Of a stretch of 64,000 nt of DNA, positions 9,901 through 18,574 are shown one piece after another. How positions within the stretch are numbered: position 1 is the first letter of the stretch; every line of letters starts with the position of its first letter. Made by a program: the position numbers and the translations under genes. The stretch covers positions 62,001-126,000 of the forward strand of contig NZ_JAGGKV010000003.1 of assembly GCF_017874035.1 (NCBI RefSeq). Reading direction: 5' to 3'. This DNA comes from Paenibacillus aceris (GTDB lineage: Bacteria; Bacillota; Bacilli; Paenibacillales; NBRC-103111). The notes under the pieces were generated by a model. It saw nothing but the letters and a program-made list of their open reading frames with translations. It did no database searches and had not been told where the DNA came from.

Positions 9901-11443
9901 TCTCCATCACAGTAGGGAATTCCGTAGCAGCCGCCCAACCCAATTGTTTCATTTCCCGTGCTAGCCTCGCGCCGTTCCAGCCATTCTCAAACCAAGTATC
10001 CGCATAAATAAAATCAAGGTTCGGTACTGCTGTTTTCAATTCTTGCAATCGGTTAAACCTGGCTGCGGTCGAAGCTTCGCTACGCATTTGAGCCTTATTA
10101 TAGAGGAAGGATGCATCCAGCCAATCCCAGCCTGGTTTATTGGGATCTACCAGCGTATCGCTAAAATATTTCGCTTCAGGGTAAGCTTCGGTCGCATTAA
10201 TATGCACCCCGAAATATCCGCCATATTGGTGACCTACATTGACAAGCGTGTTCATATCTGTCGCTCCGCCTTGACGAATTCCGATATTATTGCCGTAATC
10301 CGGATGTGCAGAGTCATGGCCTTCCTGTTGATACCCCTTGAGCTCTATAAACTGACCTAATCCGTCCGTATTCAAGTAGATTCGTTTCGTTTCGTCCAAC
10401 GTTTTGAGGAAAGGGTTCGTTGCTTGGCTGGCAAAGTTAAATGGAATCCGCTGAACGACAAGATCGGGAATCCGATCACTGCCTTGAGGCGTCTCCATGA
10501 TGCTGCGATATGCAATAGCTGCGTCTTGCCAATCTATGGCGCTGTCCTTATTCGCATCTCCCGTAATGACAACCTTGGCGCTTGGCAGCGGTTCAGCTTC
10601 GTTCATACCTTCTGGCCGGTATAGCCAGGACCCGCTCCAAATGCCGGTAAGGGCATAGCCAGCTTTGTTTACCGTCTGTTTATGAAGCCTTTCATTATCC
10701 GTATCTGTCGTATAATCTGAAATCGCATTCGTCCAGATGCCTCCCGCAAGCTCACTCGTATTAAGGAAAGTGTACAAATAATTTTGTGGAGATGCATCCG
10801 CTTGAGGGGTTCCGGTTACATCTCTAACTGTATCGCCTGTTCCCGCAACGGCCGTATACATCCGTGAACCGGCAAATGTCGCTCCGCTTTGCGTGCTTCT
10901 GACAGAAAGCAAATTATGATTCGGTATTTCAAAGGTTTTGACTTTGGTCGCACCAGTCTCAGTAATGCCTGTAACGTTAAAATTCAACGTATTCTGAGCG
11001 ACTTCCAGAACGATGGTCATCGTGACGTCTATCGTTGGAAAGGTTAAGGTATAGGATGCTTTAGAACCCATGTTGCTAAACGTTACATTAGGCGTATAGC
11101 TGATTCCGTTAATTTTGACCTGCGATATACGATCCTCTTGACCGTACATTACTGCGTTACCATATTGATATTGAATGACACTTGGGAAATTTTTGTCTAC
11201 CTCAACACGCATTAGATTCGAAGCAATGAATTCGGATTGCAGGTCTGTCGCTGACAGTGGCGCTGCACCGTAAACGCCCTCCTCTACTGAAGTATCCCTT
11301 GTTATAGACGAACTATCCGTAGTTGTGCTGAAACTCTCCATCGCAGATATTGACTGTACAGTTGAGCATGAAAGAAACATCTGCAGTGCTAGAGTAGCCA
11401 TAGAAAGTTGTCCCAAATGTTTTCGTTTTTTACCGTTTACCAT
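6986..11443 (-). CDS. Secreted GH101 endo-alpha-N-acetylgalactosaminidase with CBM32, Big, cohesin and dockerin modules (copy B)
   Basis: This is a paralogue of the GH101 gene downstream, with the same module order. Likely catalytic residues are Asp482 (DFIYADTW) and Glu508 (AATEFP), with the Ca-loop GDANKDSAIDWQDAA before the barrel. C-terminal modules: CBM32 about 1059-1190, Big_2 about 1198-1275, cohesin-like about 1287-1413, dockerin about 1425-1485. The N-terminus (MVNGKKRKHLGQLSMATLALQ) looks like an export signal, though its cleavage site is unclear. The catalytic halves of copies A and B differ clearly, while the DNA of the last 1.7 kb is nearly identical, which points to a recent duplication or gene conversion of the tail. 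It has its own repeat/cre promoter at 11498-11568. Two enzymes with the same activity may differ in glycan core preference; that is inference. Confidence 0.95.
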   Translation of the reverse strand: MVNGKKRKHLGQLSMATLALQMFLSCSTVQSISAMESFSTTTDSSSITRDTSVEEGVYGAAPLSATDLQSEFIASNLMRVEVDKNFPSVIQYQYGNAVMYGQEDRISQVKINGISYTPNVTFSNMGSKASYTLTFPTIDVTMTIVLEVAQNTLNFNVTGITETGATKVKTFEIPNHNLLSVRSTQSGATFAGSRMYTAVAGTGDTVRDVTGTPQADASPQNYLYTFLNTSELAGGIWTNAISDYTTDTDNERLHKQTVNKAGYALTGIWSGSWLYRPEGMNEAEPLPSAKVVITGDANKDSAIDWQDAAIAYRSIMETPQGSDRIPDLVVQRIPFNFASQATNPFLKTLDETKRIYLNTDGLGQFIELKGYQQEGHDSAHPDYGNNIGIRQGGATDMNTLVNVGHQYGGYFGVHINATEAYPEAKYFSDTLVDPNKPGWDWLDASFLYNKAQMRSEASTAARFNRLQELKTAVPNLDFIYADTWFENGWNGARLAREMKQLGWAAATEFPTVMEKDAIWYHWATEYNYGGTTVKGFNSQIARFIHNHQKDTWIVRNPLLGGTELEAYEGWVGKVNYDNMIKMTFATNLPTKYMQHFPITKWTGNTVNFENNVSVSNAGGTRVMTKDGITILNGGAYLLPWNPKTEEKLYHWNANGGNTSWTLPLSWSGLTTVKLYKLTDQGKEWVQDLTVSNNQITINAVANTPYVVYKGDAPAAPDLNYGEGSLVKDSGFNSGGLAAWTVTGDTASAAVQRNSRGQYELKMASGGEVSVSQKLTGLSQGTYSAYVNVEVEGTRRAVIGVKDYGGDEVTNYTGSSFASNYIAADAKNGTNMQRMRVLFDVPAGQTTATLYLKGQAGTTNITFDDVHLLKIERAANPTNAYFAEDFEHVDAGWYPFVKAEAGGINDPRTHLSELHAPYTQKGWNGSPIDHTISGNWSLVSHKENRGLVYKTLPQTLRFTPGTTYTVSFKYESGSTDYAFVVGDGVTTASTTTFHAATSPETFKYAFVASSSGNSWIGLKKKTGNDTDFVMDDLVVSVGGDVSQNPPPDSGLVVDPNQIPQSQMTATATSEELENEANGASNVLDGDPDTIWHTKWDKSDPLPQSITLNLGGTYDVNKIKVLPRQGGGSNGIITAYNVYASTDGVQYTKVSSGTWAKDATEKTAEFPVTRASFIKLEATAGYNGWASAAEINVYRMIEVPVTGVQLDKPQVSLKEGQTAELVATVLPENATNKNVTWASSDNTVAKVEVKDGKTVVTALKAGAADITVTTVGSNFTAVSHITVQKGDSTQNALTTLSAAGTVTAGGEFPVQLGLSSVTQSVYALDIKLDYDSNVFDFVSARAVKDGVLLVDTVKDTLGKLRFILASLGKAVTGDSGILELKFKAKAVTQPATGTIAVTDAALGDAQGAETKAQASTVGVIIATQPPGMPGDVTHDNKISIGDLGIVAANYGKTSSSPDWEQVKQADVTGDGKIDIEDLAFVAKKIME

Positions 11444-11497
11444 TTGTCTTCACCCTTTCCTTGCGATTTAGCTTTGATACATTTTTACCACCAACCT

Positions 11498-11568
11498 ATT
11501 GTATCCGACTTGCAAGCGCATTCACATGATCTTTTTACACCTTCATATGATATTTTAATACTGAATAA
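11498..11568 (-). promoter_or_regulatory. Promoter of the GH101 pair: two 21-bp repeats, perfect cre, -10 box
   Basis: Repeats lie at 11527-11547 (TGATCTTTTTACACCTTC) and 11548-11568 (TGATATTTTAATACTGAA). Two bases toward the gene is TTGCAAGCGCATTCA (11510-11524), a full match to the cre consensus WTGNAANCGNWNNCW. Six bases after that is TACAAT on minus (11498-11503) as the -10 box. The cre covers the -35 to -10 spacer, which suits CcpA repression; the repeats abut the -35 position, which suits activation by an AraC-type regulator. Confidence 0.72.
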
Positions 11569-11595
11569 TCCTACTTCTTCTTTATGATTTCTCAA

Positions 11596-11669
11596 AACAA
11601 AGCTAGGTGCACAATGCAACAATCATCGCACCATGCACCTAGCATCGCCATTCGTTCCTGAATCATTTA
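11596..11669 (-). terminator. Terminator-like palindromic element after the M60 peptidase gene
   Basis: GCTAGGTGC (11602-11610) and GCACCTAGC (11635-11643) form a perfect 9-bp stem with further inner pairing, and on minus a T-rich run (CTTTGTTTTG) follows. It sits just after the M60 stop and before the GH101 promoter. A closely related sequence recurs at 24634-24727. Confidence 0.65.
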
Positions 11670-11673
11670 GTTA

Positions 11674-14600
11674 TTAAGGTGCTGCAGTAGTGACAGGAAT
11701 GCCGAATACGTTAATTTCGGCTGCTGATGCATAATTATTTACTCCCTGAATGGCCTCCAGCTTCACATGCGTTGCTGTTACCGGCATAAATGTTGCACTC
11801 TTCAGCGTTGAAGATTGGACCCAGGTCCCCGTCGCTGCTTTCGTGAAGTTTACACCATCTGTGCTTGTATAAATATTGTAGCCTGTAATGATGCCATTCC
11901 AATTGCCGTCTTGTCTCGGCAAATAATTCAGCTGGCTGACTTGATAGCTTCCACCCAAATTCAGCGTAATTGACTGCGGCAACGGATTGGATGAATCCCA
12001 TTTCGTATGCCAGATTGTCGAAGAATTCCCATCCAATACATTCGAAGCGCTGTTATTCTGATTTGTCGTTTCCTGGCTACTGGCGGTCGCTGTCAGTTGC
12101 TTTTGTGGAATGACGACCGGCAGCATGTAGTTCACGTTGATTTCTGCTGCGGATGCATAACCGCCAATACCGGCTGTTGCCTCCAGCTTCACATATGAGG
12201 CCGACGTTACCGGGAAAGTAGCATTTTTCTCCGTCGCATCGTTGGCCCAATTGCCGGTAGCTACTTTTGTAAAATTCGTTCCATCGTTACTCACATAAAC
12301 ATTATAAGCCGTTATGATGCCGTTCACGCCGCCAGCCTGTCTTGGCAAATATGTCAGATTTGACACATTGTAGGTGCCGCCAAGATTCAACGTGATCGAT
12401 TGTGGCAGCGGATTGGATTTATCCCACTTTGTATGCCAAATGGTAGATGGATCTCCATCGAGTACGTTGGAGGCTCTGTTATTTTCGTTTGCCAACTCTT
12501 CGCTCGTTGCCGTCGCGCTCATTTGGAAGTGTGGAACGGTTTGCGATTTGCCGATATCCGCCGTTAAATGCCAGATTGGATTCGTTGGCTTAGGCAGCCC
12601 AAGAGCAGCGACGGCGTCACGCGCATTGGACGAATATTTAAATCCCCAGCGATCAAAAAATTCCAGCAAATTCTCCCCCGCCATGCGGGAAGCCGTGAGT
12701 ACGAACTGATCTTTCTGCTGCTGTAAGTTGGCAGGCAAACTGGTTTCGTTCATTTCTCTATACGCCGTATGCAGCTTCGCATAGAAGTCCCAACCGTAAG
12801 CATATTTCAACTGAGCGAACATCACTAATCTCATAAACACATCGTCGATGTTTTCGAAATCTTTGCTCGAGTCTGTGTTTGCCACAAATTGAGCAGCCTG
12901 CGGGAATACATCTTTCAAACGTAACTCATTTCCGTAATACTCTTGGACATGCAGGGAATGAAGATTGTTGGTTACCTCGATATTGCTGCCCCAAGTCCAT
13001 GCATACATCTGAAAGTTATGGCCCAGCTCATGCCAGAACCCCCAACCGTTATGCTGAATATCATCGAGGTTTACCAACATTTTAGAAGTATCGCCTTGAT
13101 ATAGCATGATGGGATAACCAGCGTGCATCCAACCGTTGGTGATTTGTTTGTCGGCAACATAACGGAACGGCCAATTATCTAAACTTTTGTTCGGCAGCGG
13201 TTTATCTGGAGCCAATCCGGCCATATTTTCATATAAACCATAAATCTCATCCCATTTCGCCATCAACTGCTGCGGGTTATCGAGCGAATGGATATCCTCC
13301 GACGGCACCGTCAGCGCGATATGATTGCTTTGAAGTTCCGCCCATGGTGCGGGATTATTGCGAATGGTGTCCTTCCACTCTTGTTCGCTGGTTTGTCCGA
13401 GAACAAAATAAGGAGCCTGGATGACACCGCCAATATTGACGTTCACCGTTCGTCCAGGTTTGGATTTCGACGGGATGATGTACACCAAGCCGCCGTAAGG
13501 GCTGCTGATGCGATTGAGACCGGGATTCAGCTTTTTCTTCAGAGCGACAACCGGTAGACGATCCCACTTTGTAATTTTAGCCCAGTCAGATGTCAGATCG
13601 TCCGTATGGGCCCCGATTTGTACAACCAAATCTGGTTCGTCAGCAGGAACCTCCACGGTAATTTCCCCGCCGGCAGGCGCATATGTTCCGGTGCTTACCC
13701 AATGCCCGGGAGGAGCAGACATTCGTAAGTAGCTAGTGTCTGCATATTCCATATTCACAGCGATCGTTTTGGCGACCCTCGGTACCGAATTCTCTACCTT
13801 GCCTGGAAACACGTCTGCTCCGGCAAACTTTACACCCGCATCATCCAAGCTTGCAACAGATGACCTGTATTCAACTAGTGCGCTCGTATAGGGCTTCTGT
13901 AAACGATCTAACGGCATTGTTAGCGCACTCATAACCGCATCGCTTTCGCTCTTTATTCCGCTCAGGTAGTTACTAGTGGGGACAATGGATTTCCAGCCAT
14001 TAAGAACGCTTGAGTTGATTCTTTCCCACACATCCTGTGGCGAATTCTCACCTGCTGCGGCATAATCCATAAAGGTTTTGGCATTGCCCTCGACTTGCTG
14101 CAGCGCATCGGTCAGTGAAGAAAGCTTGGTCTTGTTCACTTGATCTAAAGAAGGCTTCGGATTAGGGTCATTTATGGTAATACTATCGTCGTTAATGCCC
14201 AGACCGGCTTGATTCAGCAACCATTGAGCCGGATAATCGGTTACTTTGACGTGCTGCGGATCTTTCGCTTGTGAACGGACGTCATCCGGCGGATAGGATG
14301 TCATGACCCAGCCCTTTGATTTAACAATGATGCTCCCGCCATTTTTAACATACGCCTCCAGTGCAACTGCTTCCGCAGAGTTAACGAATCTCGGATCGAC
14401 ACACGCGACAGGGTAAACGAGGGGGTCCAGCGGTTGACTTGTCCAACTGCTGACAACGGTTTGATCGATAGGTAGCGCATTCCCAGGCGTTAAATCACTT
14501 TTCGTGATCAGCTTGAGTCTTTCATTGCCCACAAGTGCATTCGAATAACGATTCGTGGTGCCTGTTGCCGGATTCGGAGACTTGTCTTCGGTCAGCCAAA

Positions 14601-14988
14601 GCAGCATGTTTCTTGCTATTGTTCCGTCTAGCGTATTCGAGCTTGCAGTTAAATTAAAGTAGCTCCAATCACCCGCTGCAATGACACGCCCTTGCCCGTA
14701 ACGCGAAGCGCCTACAAGCGCAGATTTGCCCTGATCAAGAGCCACCGCAAATGCGTCCGCCCCAAATACGGTTATGGTCGACTCGTTCTGATAATCCGGA
14801 TAGCTTGGCAAATCGGTATACAAAAGATTCAAGTCATGATCCACGCTTGAATAAACGGAATCGGATACACTTACTCGTTCAGTACTTGAGGCAGCTGCCG
14901 CAACCGAAGGAACTGTAAAATAGGTTTGGCCAAAGGGCAATACCAAGCTTAGCGAAAGTAAAACCGCAATTTTCTTTTTTCTCATCAT
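11674..14988 (-). CDS. Secreted M60-type zinc peptidase with two CBM32 modules (mucinase-like)
   Basis: This is an extracellular metallopeptidase of the M60/enhancin-like family, members of which cut mucins and other O-glycoproteins. The signature is HELGH at residues 653-657 with the third zinc ligand Glu671 (HELGHN...SNIE, HExxH-13-E). A signal peptide (MMRKKKIAVLLSLSLVLP...VAAA) covers about 1-33. Residues 50-230 look like the GATase/ThuA-like domain often found before M60. The M60 domain spans about 400-795. Two F5/8-type C (CBM32) modules follow at about 819-950 and 960-1100, both with the NVLDG...IWHTKWD pattern also seen in the GH101 proteins. There is no dockerin. It is transcribed toward the GH101 genes and has its own repeat/cre promoter upstream, consistent with co-induced peptide and glycan cleavage. 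Confidence 0.92.
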   Translation of the reverse strand: MMRKKKIAVLLSLSLVLPFGQTYFTVPSVAAAASSTERVSVSDSVYSSVDHDLNLLYTDLPSYPDYQNESTITVFGADAFAVALDQGKSALVGASRYGQGRVIAAGDWSYFNLTASSNTLDGTIARNMLLWLTEDKSPNPATGTTNRYSNALVGNERLKLITKSDLTPGNALPIDQTVVSSWTSQPLDPLVYPVACVDPRFVNSAEAVALEAYVKNGGSIIVKSKGWVMTSYPPDDVRSQAKDPQHVKVTDYPAQWLLNQAGLGINDDSITINDPNPKPSLDQVNKTKLSSLTDALQQVEGNAKTFMDYAAAGENSPQDVWERINSSVLNGWKSIVPTSNYLSGIKSESDAVMSALTMPLDRLQKPYTSALVEYRSSVASLDDAGVKFAGADVFPGKVENSVPRVAKTIAVNMEYADTSYLRMSAPPGHWVSTGTYAPAGGEITVEVPADEPDLVVQIGAHTDDLTSDWAKITKWDRLPVVALKKKLNPGLNRISSPYGGLVYIIPSKSKPGRTVNVNIGGVIQAPYFVLGQTSEQEWKDTIRNNPAPWAELQSNHIALTVPSEDIHSLDNPQQLMAKWDEIYGLYENMAGLAPDKPLPNKSLDNWPFRYVADKQITNGWMHAGYPIMLYQGDTSKMLVNLDDIQHNGWGFWHELGHNFQMYAWTWGSNIEVTNNLHSLHVQEYYGNELRLKDVFPQAAQFVANTDSSKDFENIDDVFMRLVMFAQLKYAYGWDFYAKLHTAYREMNETSLPANLQQQKDQFVLTASRMAGENLLEFFDRWGFKYSSNARDAVAALGLPKPTNPIWHLTADIGKSQTVPHFQMSATATSEELANENNRASNVLDGDPSTIWHTKWDKSNPLPQSITLNLGGTYNVSNLTYLPRQAGGVNGIITAYNVYVSNDGTNFTKVATGNWANDATEKNATFPVTSASYVKLEATAGIGGYASAAEINVNYMLPVVIPQKQLTATASSQETTNQNNSASNVLDGNSSTIWHTKWDSSNPLPQSITLNLGGSYQVSQLNYLPRQDGNWNGIITGYNIYTSTDGVNFTKAATGTWVQSSTLKSATFMPVTATHVKLEAIQGVNNYASAAEINVFGIPVTTAAP

Positions 14989-15099
14989 TTGTTTTAATTC
15001 ACTCCTGTCAAATTGTTATTCCTGCATGGCGAAAAAATTGTAATTGTCACCTCCCTTCAACATCTGAATAACATACAGCAAAAAGGCACAAGCCAAAAT

Positions 15100-15190
15100 T
15101 TTAAAGCGCTTTCAAAATAATTCTATTCAAATTTTAACCCCGAAGGAATGATATTTTCTACGAATTAACCCTCATTTTCAACAAAATCCG
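15100..15190 (-). promoter_or_regulatory. Promoter of the M60 peptidase gene: two 21-bp repeats, -10 box, cre-like site
   Basis: Repeats lie at 15149-15169 (TGATATTTTCTACGAATT) and 15170-15190 (CCTCATTTTCAACAAAAT). After 23 bp comes TAGAAT on minus (15120-15125). Five bases beyond, 15100-15114 (TTTAAAGCGCTTTCA) differs from the cre consensus at one base, the same position as in the regulator promoter at 2264-2278. A cre at the transcription start suits a CcpA block of initiation or early elongation. Confidence 0.7.
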
Positions 15191-15214
15191 GTACGATATA
15201 TTATTCCCGACTCA

Positions 15215-15248
15215 CAAAAAGGCCAGTCAGCAATCGCTGGTTGGCCCA
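15215..15248 (-). terminator. Intrinsic terminator after the dockerin remnant
   Basis: On minus, GGCCAACCAGC and GCTGACTGGCC form a stem with one mismatch around ATT-type loop bases, followed by TTTTTGT. It replaces the second half of the dockerin coding sequence. Confidence 0.75.
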
Positions 15249-15273
15249 ATCCGAGATAGAAGATGTTTTATTT

Positions 15274-15918
15274 TTAATTCGCTGCACCGATCCCAAGATC
15301 ACCGATGCTTGTTTTATTGTCATAGTTGACGTCGCCTGGCATTCCCGGAGGTGACGTCATACTCACGTTGACCGAAGATACTTGCGCCTTCGTTCCCGCT
15401 CCCTGCGCATCGTCCTGCAGCTTAGGCGACCCAAGATCAACACTGGCATCAGAATTCTCAATGAATTTTTGACGCAATAAAGTAGAAATCAATGGCTGAT
15501 TTTCATTGGAGCGAAAGTACCGATCGGCATGAAGGGTGATCTCGCTCAAATATATTCGACCTTTGTCGTAAAGCTCGTTCATACTAGTTTTTCGCAGCTT
15601 TGGACCTGCCTCTGGATGGGCATACAGACTATTTACGGTGTCAAAGATCAATTTAATCTCGGGTATGCGATTAGCCATAGCAAATTCCTTGTTTCCGGCG
15701 AGTTTATTGTCAATGTCTACACGCAGGTATTCAGAGTATTCTTGCCATACCTCCATATCTAAAAACTTCATCATTTCATCGTGACCGTACCAATAGAAAA
15801 TATCAGTTTTTCGCATTTCATCGTAGAAACCTTTGACGATCTCCAGTTTACCGAATGCGATAATTTTCTCCTTGTGGTCAATTACATGTGCATGTGTATG
15901 TGTATGTGTATGTACCAT
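15274..15918 (-). pseudogene. Chimeric ORF ending in a broken cohesin/dockerin fragment
   Basis: The last 50 or so codons match the tail of the GH101 proteins (DAQGAGTKAQVSSVNV, then PPGMPGDVNYDNKTSIGDL). The frame stops after the first dockerin repeat, at GIGAAN. DNA similarity to the GH101 tail continues a little past the stop (AAAACATCTTC, CGGATTGGG) and then runs into a terminator. The first 150 residues are unrelated and I do not recognise them. They begin MVHTHTHTHAH, encoded by a TG-rich microsatellite (15886-15917), and show no signal peptide. A dockerin half without export signal is unlikely to work, so I read this as a remnant. A functional cytoplasmic protein using only the N-terminal part cannot be excluded. 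Confidence 0.6.
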
Positions 15919-16053
15919 GCGCTCCCCCCCTTTTTACACCTTTATCATATTGGTTTATCTGGCGTACAACCATTGAATTTAGTACTGTAAATATTTGAAA
16001 AAGTACTATTTTTGTGGTTCTTGACATGAATAAACCGTGAATAATTCCCGCTA

Positions 16054-17736
16054 TCAAGTATCAATTTTCATTGCCGCCCCTAAACCAAGACTCTCCCTAT
16101 AAGCCCTCGGACTTACACCTGTAGCCTTCTTAAATACTCGGCTGAAGTGCTCCGAATTCATATAACCGATCTTTTCAGACAGATCAATGATTTTATATCC
16201 CTTTTTTAACAACCGTTTAGACTCTTCGATACGCAAATTCGTTACATATTGAATGAAACTCTCGCCGACATTTTTCATAAATAGCCTGCTGAAATAATTT
16301 TCACTGACCCCAACCCATTTGCTCACCATGCTTAGACTCAATTCCTCGCAATAATGCTGATGAATGAACTCTTTTGCAATCTCAATGATACTATAGGGCA
16401 AATTTGCTTTTTGGCTTAGCTCATGAATAAAACGATAAATATCTGAACAGACCTGCTTGATCCATTGTAAAGTATCCTCAAGGGTATGAAACTCTTTTAA
16501 CTTTTCGAAGGGATTACTATGGTCAAACACGCCGCCCCATCGAACTTCTTGGGTACTTAGGAATGAGCTAAGTTCCCATAGGAAATCGATGAGTATCAAC
16601 CTTGTTTCATGAACTTCAAATCTTACCTTTTCTTTCAATAGCTTCACATATTGGTCAAATTCAAGCTCCCATAGCAGTTCATTCTCCAGCTCAAGCAAAC
16701 GTACGATCTCAATGCCTATGGCTATAAGCGTAGTTCGTACATCACCACTAGTTTCCATGCATGTTTTGATTTCACTCTCTGGGTAAAAGAACTTGTCATA
16801 CCCTTCAAAAAAGCACAAAGAAATTAGGCTTCGCGCCTGATTCAGTAACATTTGCCAATGCTTTTTCCCATCAACGATATCGCTAATTCCCATTGTTACA
16901 CGGACATTCATATACTGCTCTAGTCTGGTTTTGATCAATAAGAGCGTAGTGTGAATCCGTTTACGAATCGCCGTTTTACTTCTGAGCTGTGGAACCGTTA
17001 ACAAGATGAATATGTCGTTCGCGTCCTCACAATAAACGATATGCTTGAATGACGCCGAGTCCATCTCTGTTTTAATCGTTTGCTTAATCGTCTGCTTAAT
17101 CGCCTGCTTCAAAATCATCTCCGCAGAGCTTGTAATCGACACCGCAACGGCCACTTGATTGCTCTCGCCCAGCCAATCGCTCACTTCAGAAACGATTCGG
17201 GAATACTCCATAACATGGGATTGGATATCTAAGGTGAGAAGCCCGGCGATCACGTTTTCCGGGTCAGCTTTTTCTTCCACCATTGGACCTATCATTTGTA
17301 CATCATTCGAAGCAGCAAGCTTTTTTAACTTTTGATCGGCTTTTTGCAGAATTGGCAGAATGTGCTCCTCGTCCATATCTACTTTAACAATATAATCAAA
17401 GGCGCCAAGCAAAAAGGCTTCACGAACATAACTAAAATCATTGTATGCGCTTAATATAATTGGAATTGGCTTCTTCATCGTATCTACAGATTGAATAGAA
17501 CTTAACAGTTCAATGCCGTTCACTTTAGGCATCTGAATATCAACCAGCAAAATATCGATATCATTACGCTCTTGCAAAATAGCCAAAGCCTCCACTCCAT
17601 CATCAGCTTCAGCTACAATCTCCATATTAAGTTCTTTCCACAAAATCATTTGGTGCATGGCCAATCTCACAAGAGGCTCATCGTCTACAATCATAACGTT
17701 ATACAAGCATCCATCATCTCCAATAGAAGATTTCAT
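16054..17736 (-). CDS. AraC-family response regulator (YesN type), at the end of the transporter operon
   Basis: It has a receiver domain at about residues 12-135 (NVMIVDDEPLVRLA, phospho-acceptor in ILLVDIQMPKVNG, Lys in YIVKVD) and a C-terminal AraC double HTH (about 455-550: VSENYFSRLFMKNVGESF, IGYMNSEHFSRVFKKATGVSPRAYRESL). Its ATG is 10 bp after the upstream permease, so it is probably in the same transcript. A TTG 11 codons in would give a family-typical start (YNVMIVDDE) and is a real alternative. It is a close paralogue of the regulator at 21107-22783, and a truncated third copy lies at 45115-46338. It likely controls the transporter and perhaps the glycosidase genes that carry the 21-bp repeats. 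Confidence 0.93.
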   Translation of the reverse strand: MKSSIGDDGCLYNVMIVDDEPLVRLAMHQMILWKELNMEIVAEADDGVEALAILQERNDIDILLVDIQMPKVNGIELLSSIQSVDTMKKPIPIILSAYNDFSYVREAFLLGAFDYIVKVDMDEEHILPILQKADQKLKKLAASNDVQMIGPMVEEKADPENVIAGLLTLDIQSHVMEYSRIVSEVSDWLGESNQVAVAVSITSSAEMILKQAIKQTIKQTIKTEMDSASFKHIVYCEDANDIFILLTVPQLRSKTAIRKRIHTTLLLIKTRLEQYMNVRVTMGISDIVDGKKHWQMLLNQARSLISLCFFEGYDKFFYPESEIKTCMETSGDVRTTLIAIGIEIVRLLELENELLWELEFDQYVKLLKEKVRFEVHETRLILIDFLWELSSFLSTQEVRWGGVFDHSNPFEKLKEFHTLEDTLQWIKQVCSDIYRFIHELSQKANLPYSIIEIAKEFIHQHYCEELSLSMVSKWVGVSENYFSRLFMKNVGESFIQYVTNLRIEESKRLLKKGYKIIDLSEKIGYMNSEHFSRVFKKATGVSPRAYRESLGLGAAMKIDT

Positions 17737-17746
17737 ACCTTGCTAA

Positions 17747-18574
17747 TTACCCTTTAACCGCACCATCCATCATTCCCTTAAATATTTGCTTGTAGAAAAT
17801 GATATAGATGAGCATACTTGGTATCAATGCAATTGTGATAGCCGCACATAATGAAGCCAGATCTGAGTTGCGTTGACCCACATAAGTTGTTAAGGACGTA
17901 GCAATGGTCAATAACTTTTGCGATGGCATATAAAGCTGTTGGACGAAAATATCGTTCATAATCGCTACTCCCTTAAGAATGCCAAGCGTAGCTGTAACAG
18001 GGAGCAGCAGCGGAAAAATGATGGATCTATATATACGGTAATAGGAAGCCCCGTCTAACATGGCACTTTCATCCAGTTGTTCTGAAATTTTCTCTAAAAA
18101 CTGCATGTACATATAAATTTGCAGAATATCAGTGCCTATATAAATAATAATTGGAGCCCATATCGTATCATAGATTCCAAGCTTATGAATCAGTTGAAAT
18201 CGTGCAATTTCAGTCGTATACGTAGGGATAATCATGGCAAACAAAAATAAAGCAACAATGATCTTCTTACCAACAAATTGAAAACGATTCAACACATAAG
18301 CTGTCGATGTCCCAAGCAATGCGTTGCCAATGAGACTTACGCCTACAAGTAAAAATGAGTTTTGCACGCCTCTTAGCAAATGGCCCTTGTTTATCGCAAT
18401 CTTATAATTCTCCAGATTCAAAAAATTCGTTGGCAACGAATACGGAGATGTTGATGCTATCTCCATATTATTTTTAAATGATCCAAAAAAAATGAGCAAA
18501 ATTGGAGCGAACACAACAATTGCTATGCATGTAAATAAGATGTAATACAAAGAACGGTTCAGAATACGCAGCAT
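17747..18574 (-). CDS. Sugar ABC transporter permease, MalG/AraQ type (CUT1)
   Basis: This inner-membrane subunit of a carbohydrate importer has six predicted membrane segments and the EAA-loop region (LDESAMLDGASYYRIYRSIIFPLL) that contacts the ATPase. At 275 aa it is of usual length. It starts directly behind the partner permease (end 18575, start 18574) and is followed closely by the AraC regulator. No ATPase gene is present; CUT1 systems in Bacillota commonly share an MsmX-type ATPase encoded elsewhere. The neighbouring GH101/M60 enzymes suggest O-glycan oligosaccharides such as galacto-N-biose as cargo, by inference only. Confidence 0.92.
   Translation of the reverse strand: MLRILNRSLYYILFTCIAIVVFAPILLIFFGSFKNNMEIASTSPYSLPTNFLNLENYKIAINKGHLLRGVQNSFLLVGVSLIGNALLGTSTAYVLNRFQFVGKKIIVALFLFAMIIPTYTTEIARFQLIHKLGIYDTIWAPIIIYIGTDILQIYMYMQFLEKISEQLDESAMLDGASYYRIYRSIIFPLLLPVTATLGILKGVAIMNDIFVQQLYMPSQKLLTIATSLTTYVGQRNSDLASLCAAITIALIPSMLIYIIFYKQIFKGMMDGAVKG

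Noticed and set aside
11735-12001. 88-codon minus frame within the M60 peptidase gene
   Set aside because: It is a shifted-frame shadow of the second CBM32 module.
15886-15917. HTHTHTHAH start as a metal-binding tag
   Set aside because: It is encoded by a TG-rich microsatellite in a chimeric, probably dead ORF, so slippage explains it.
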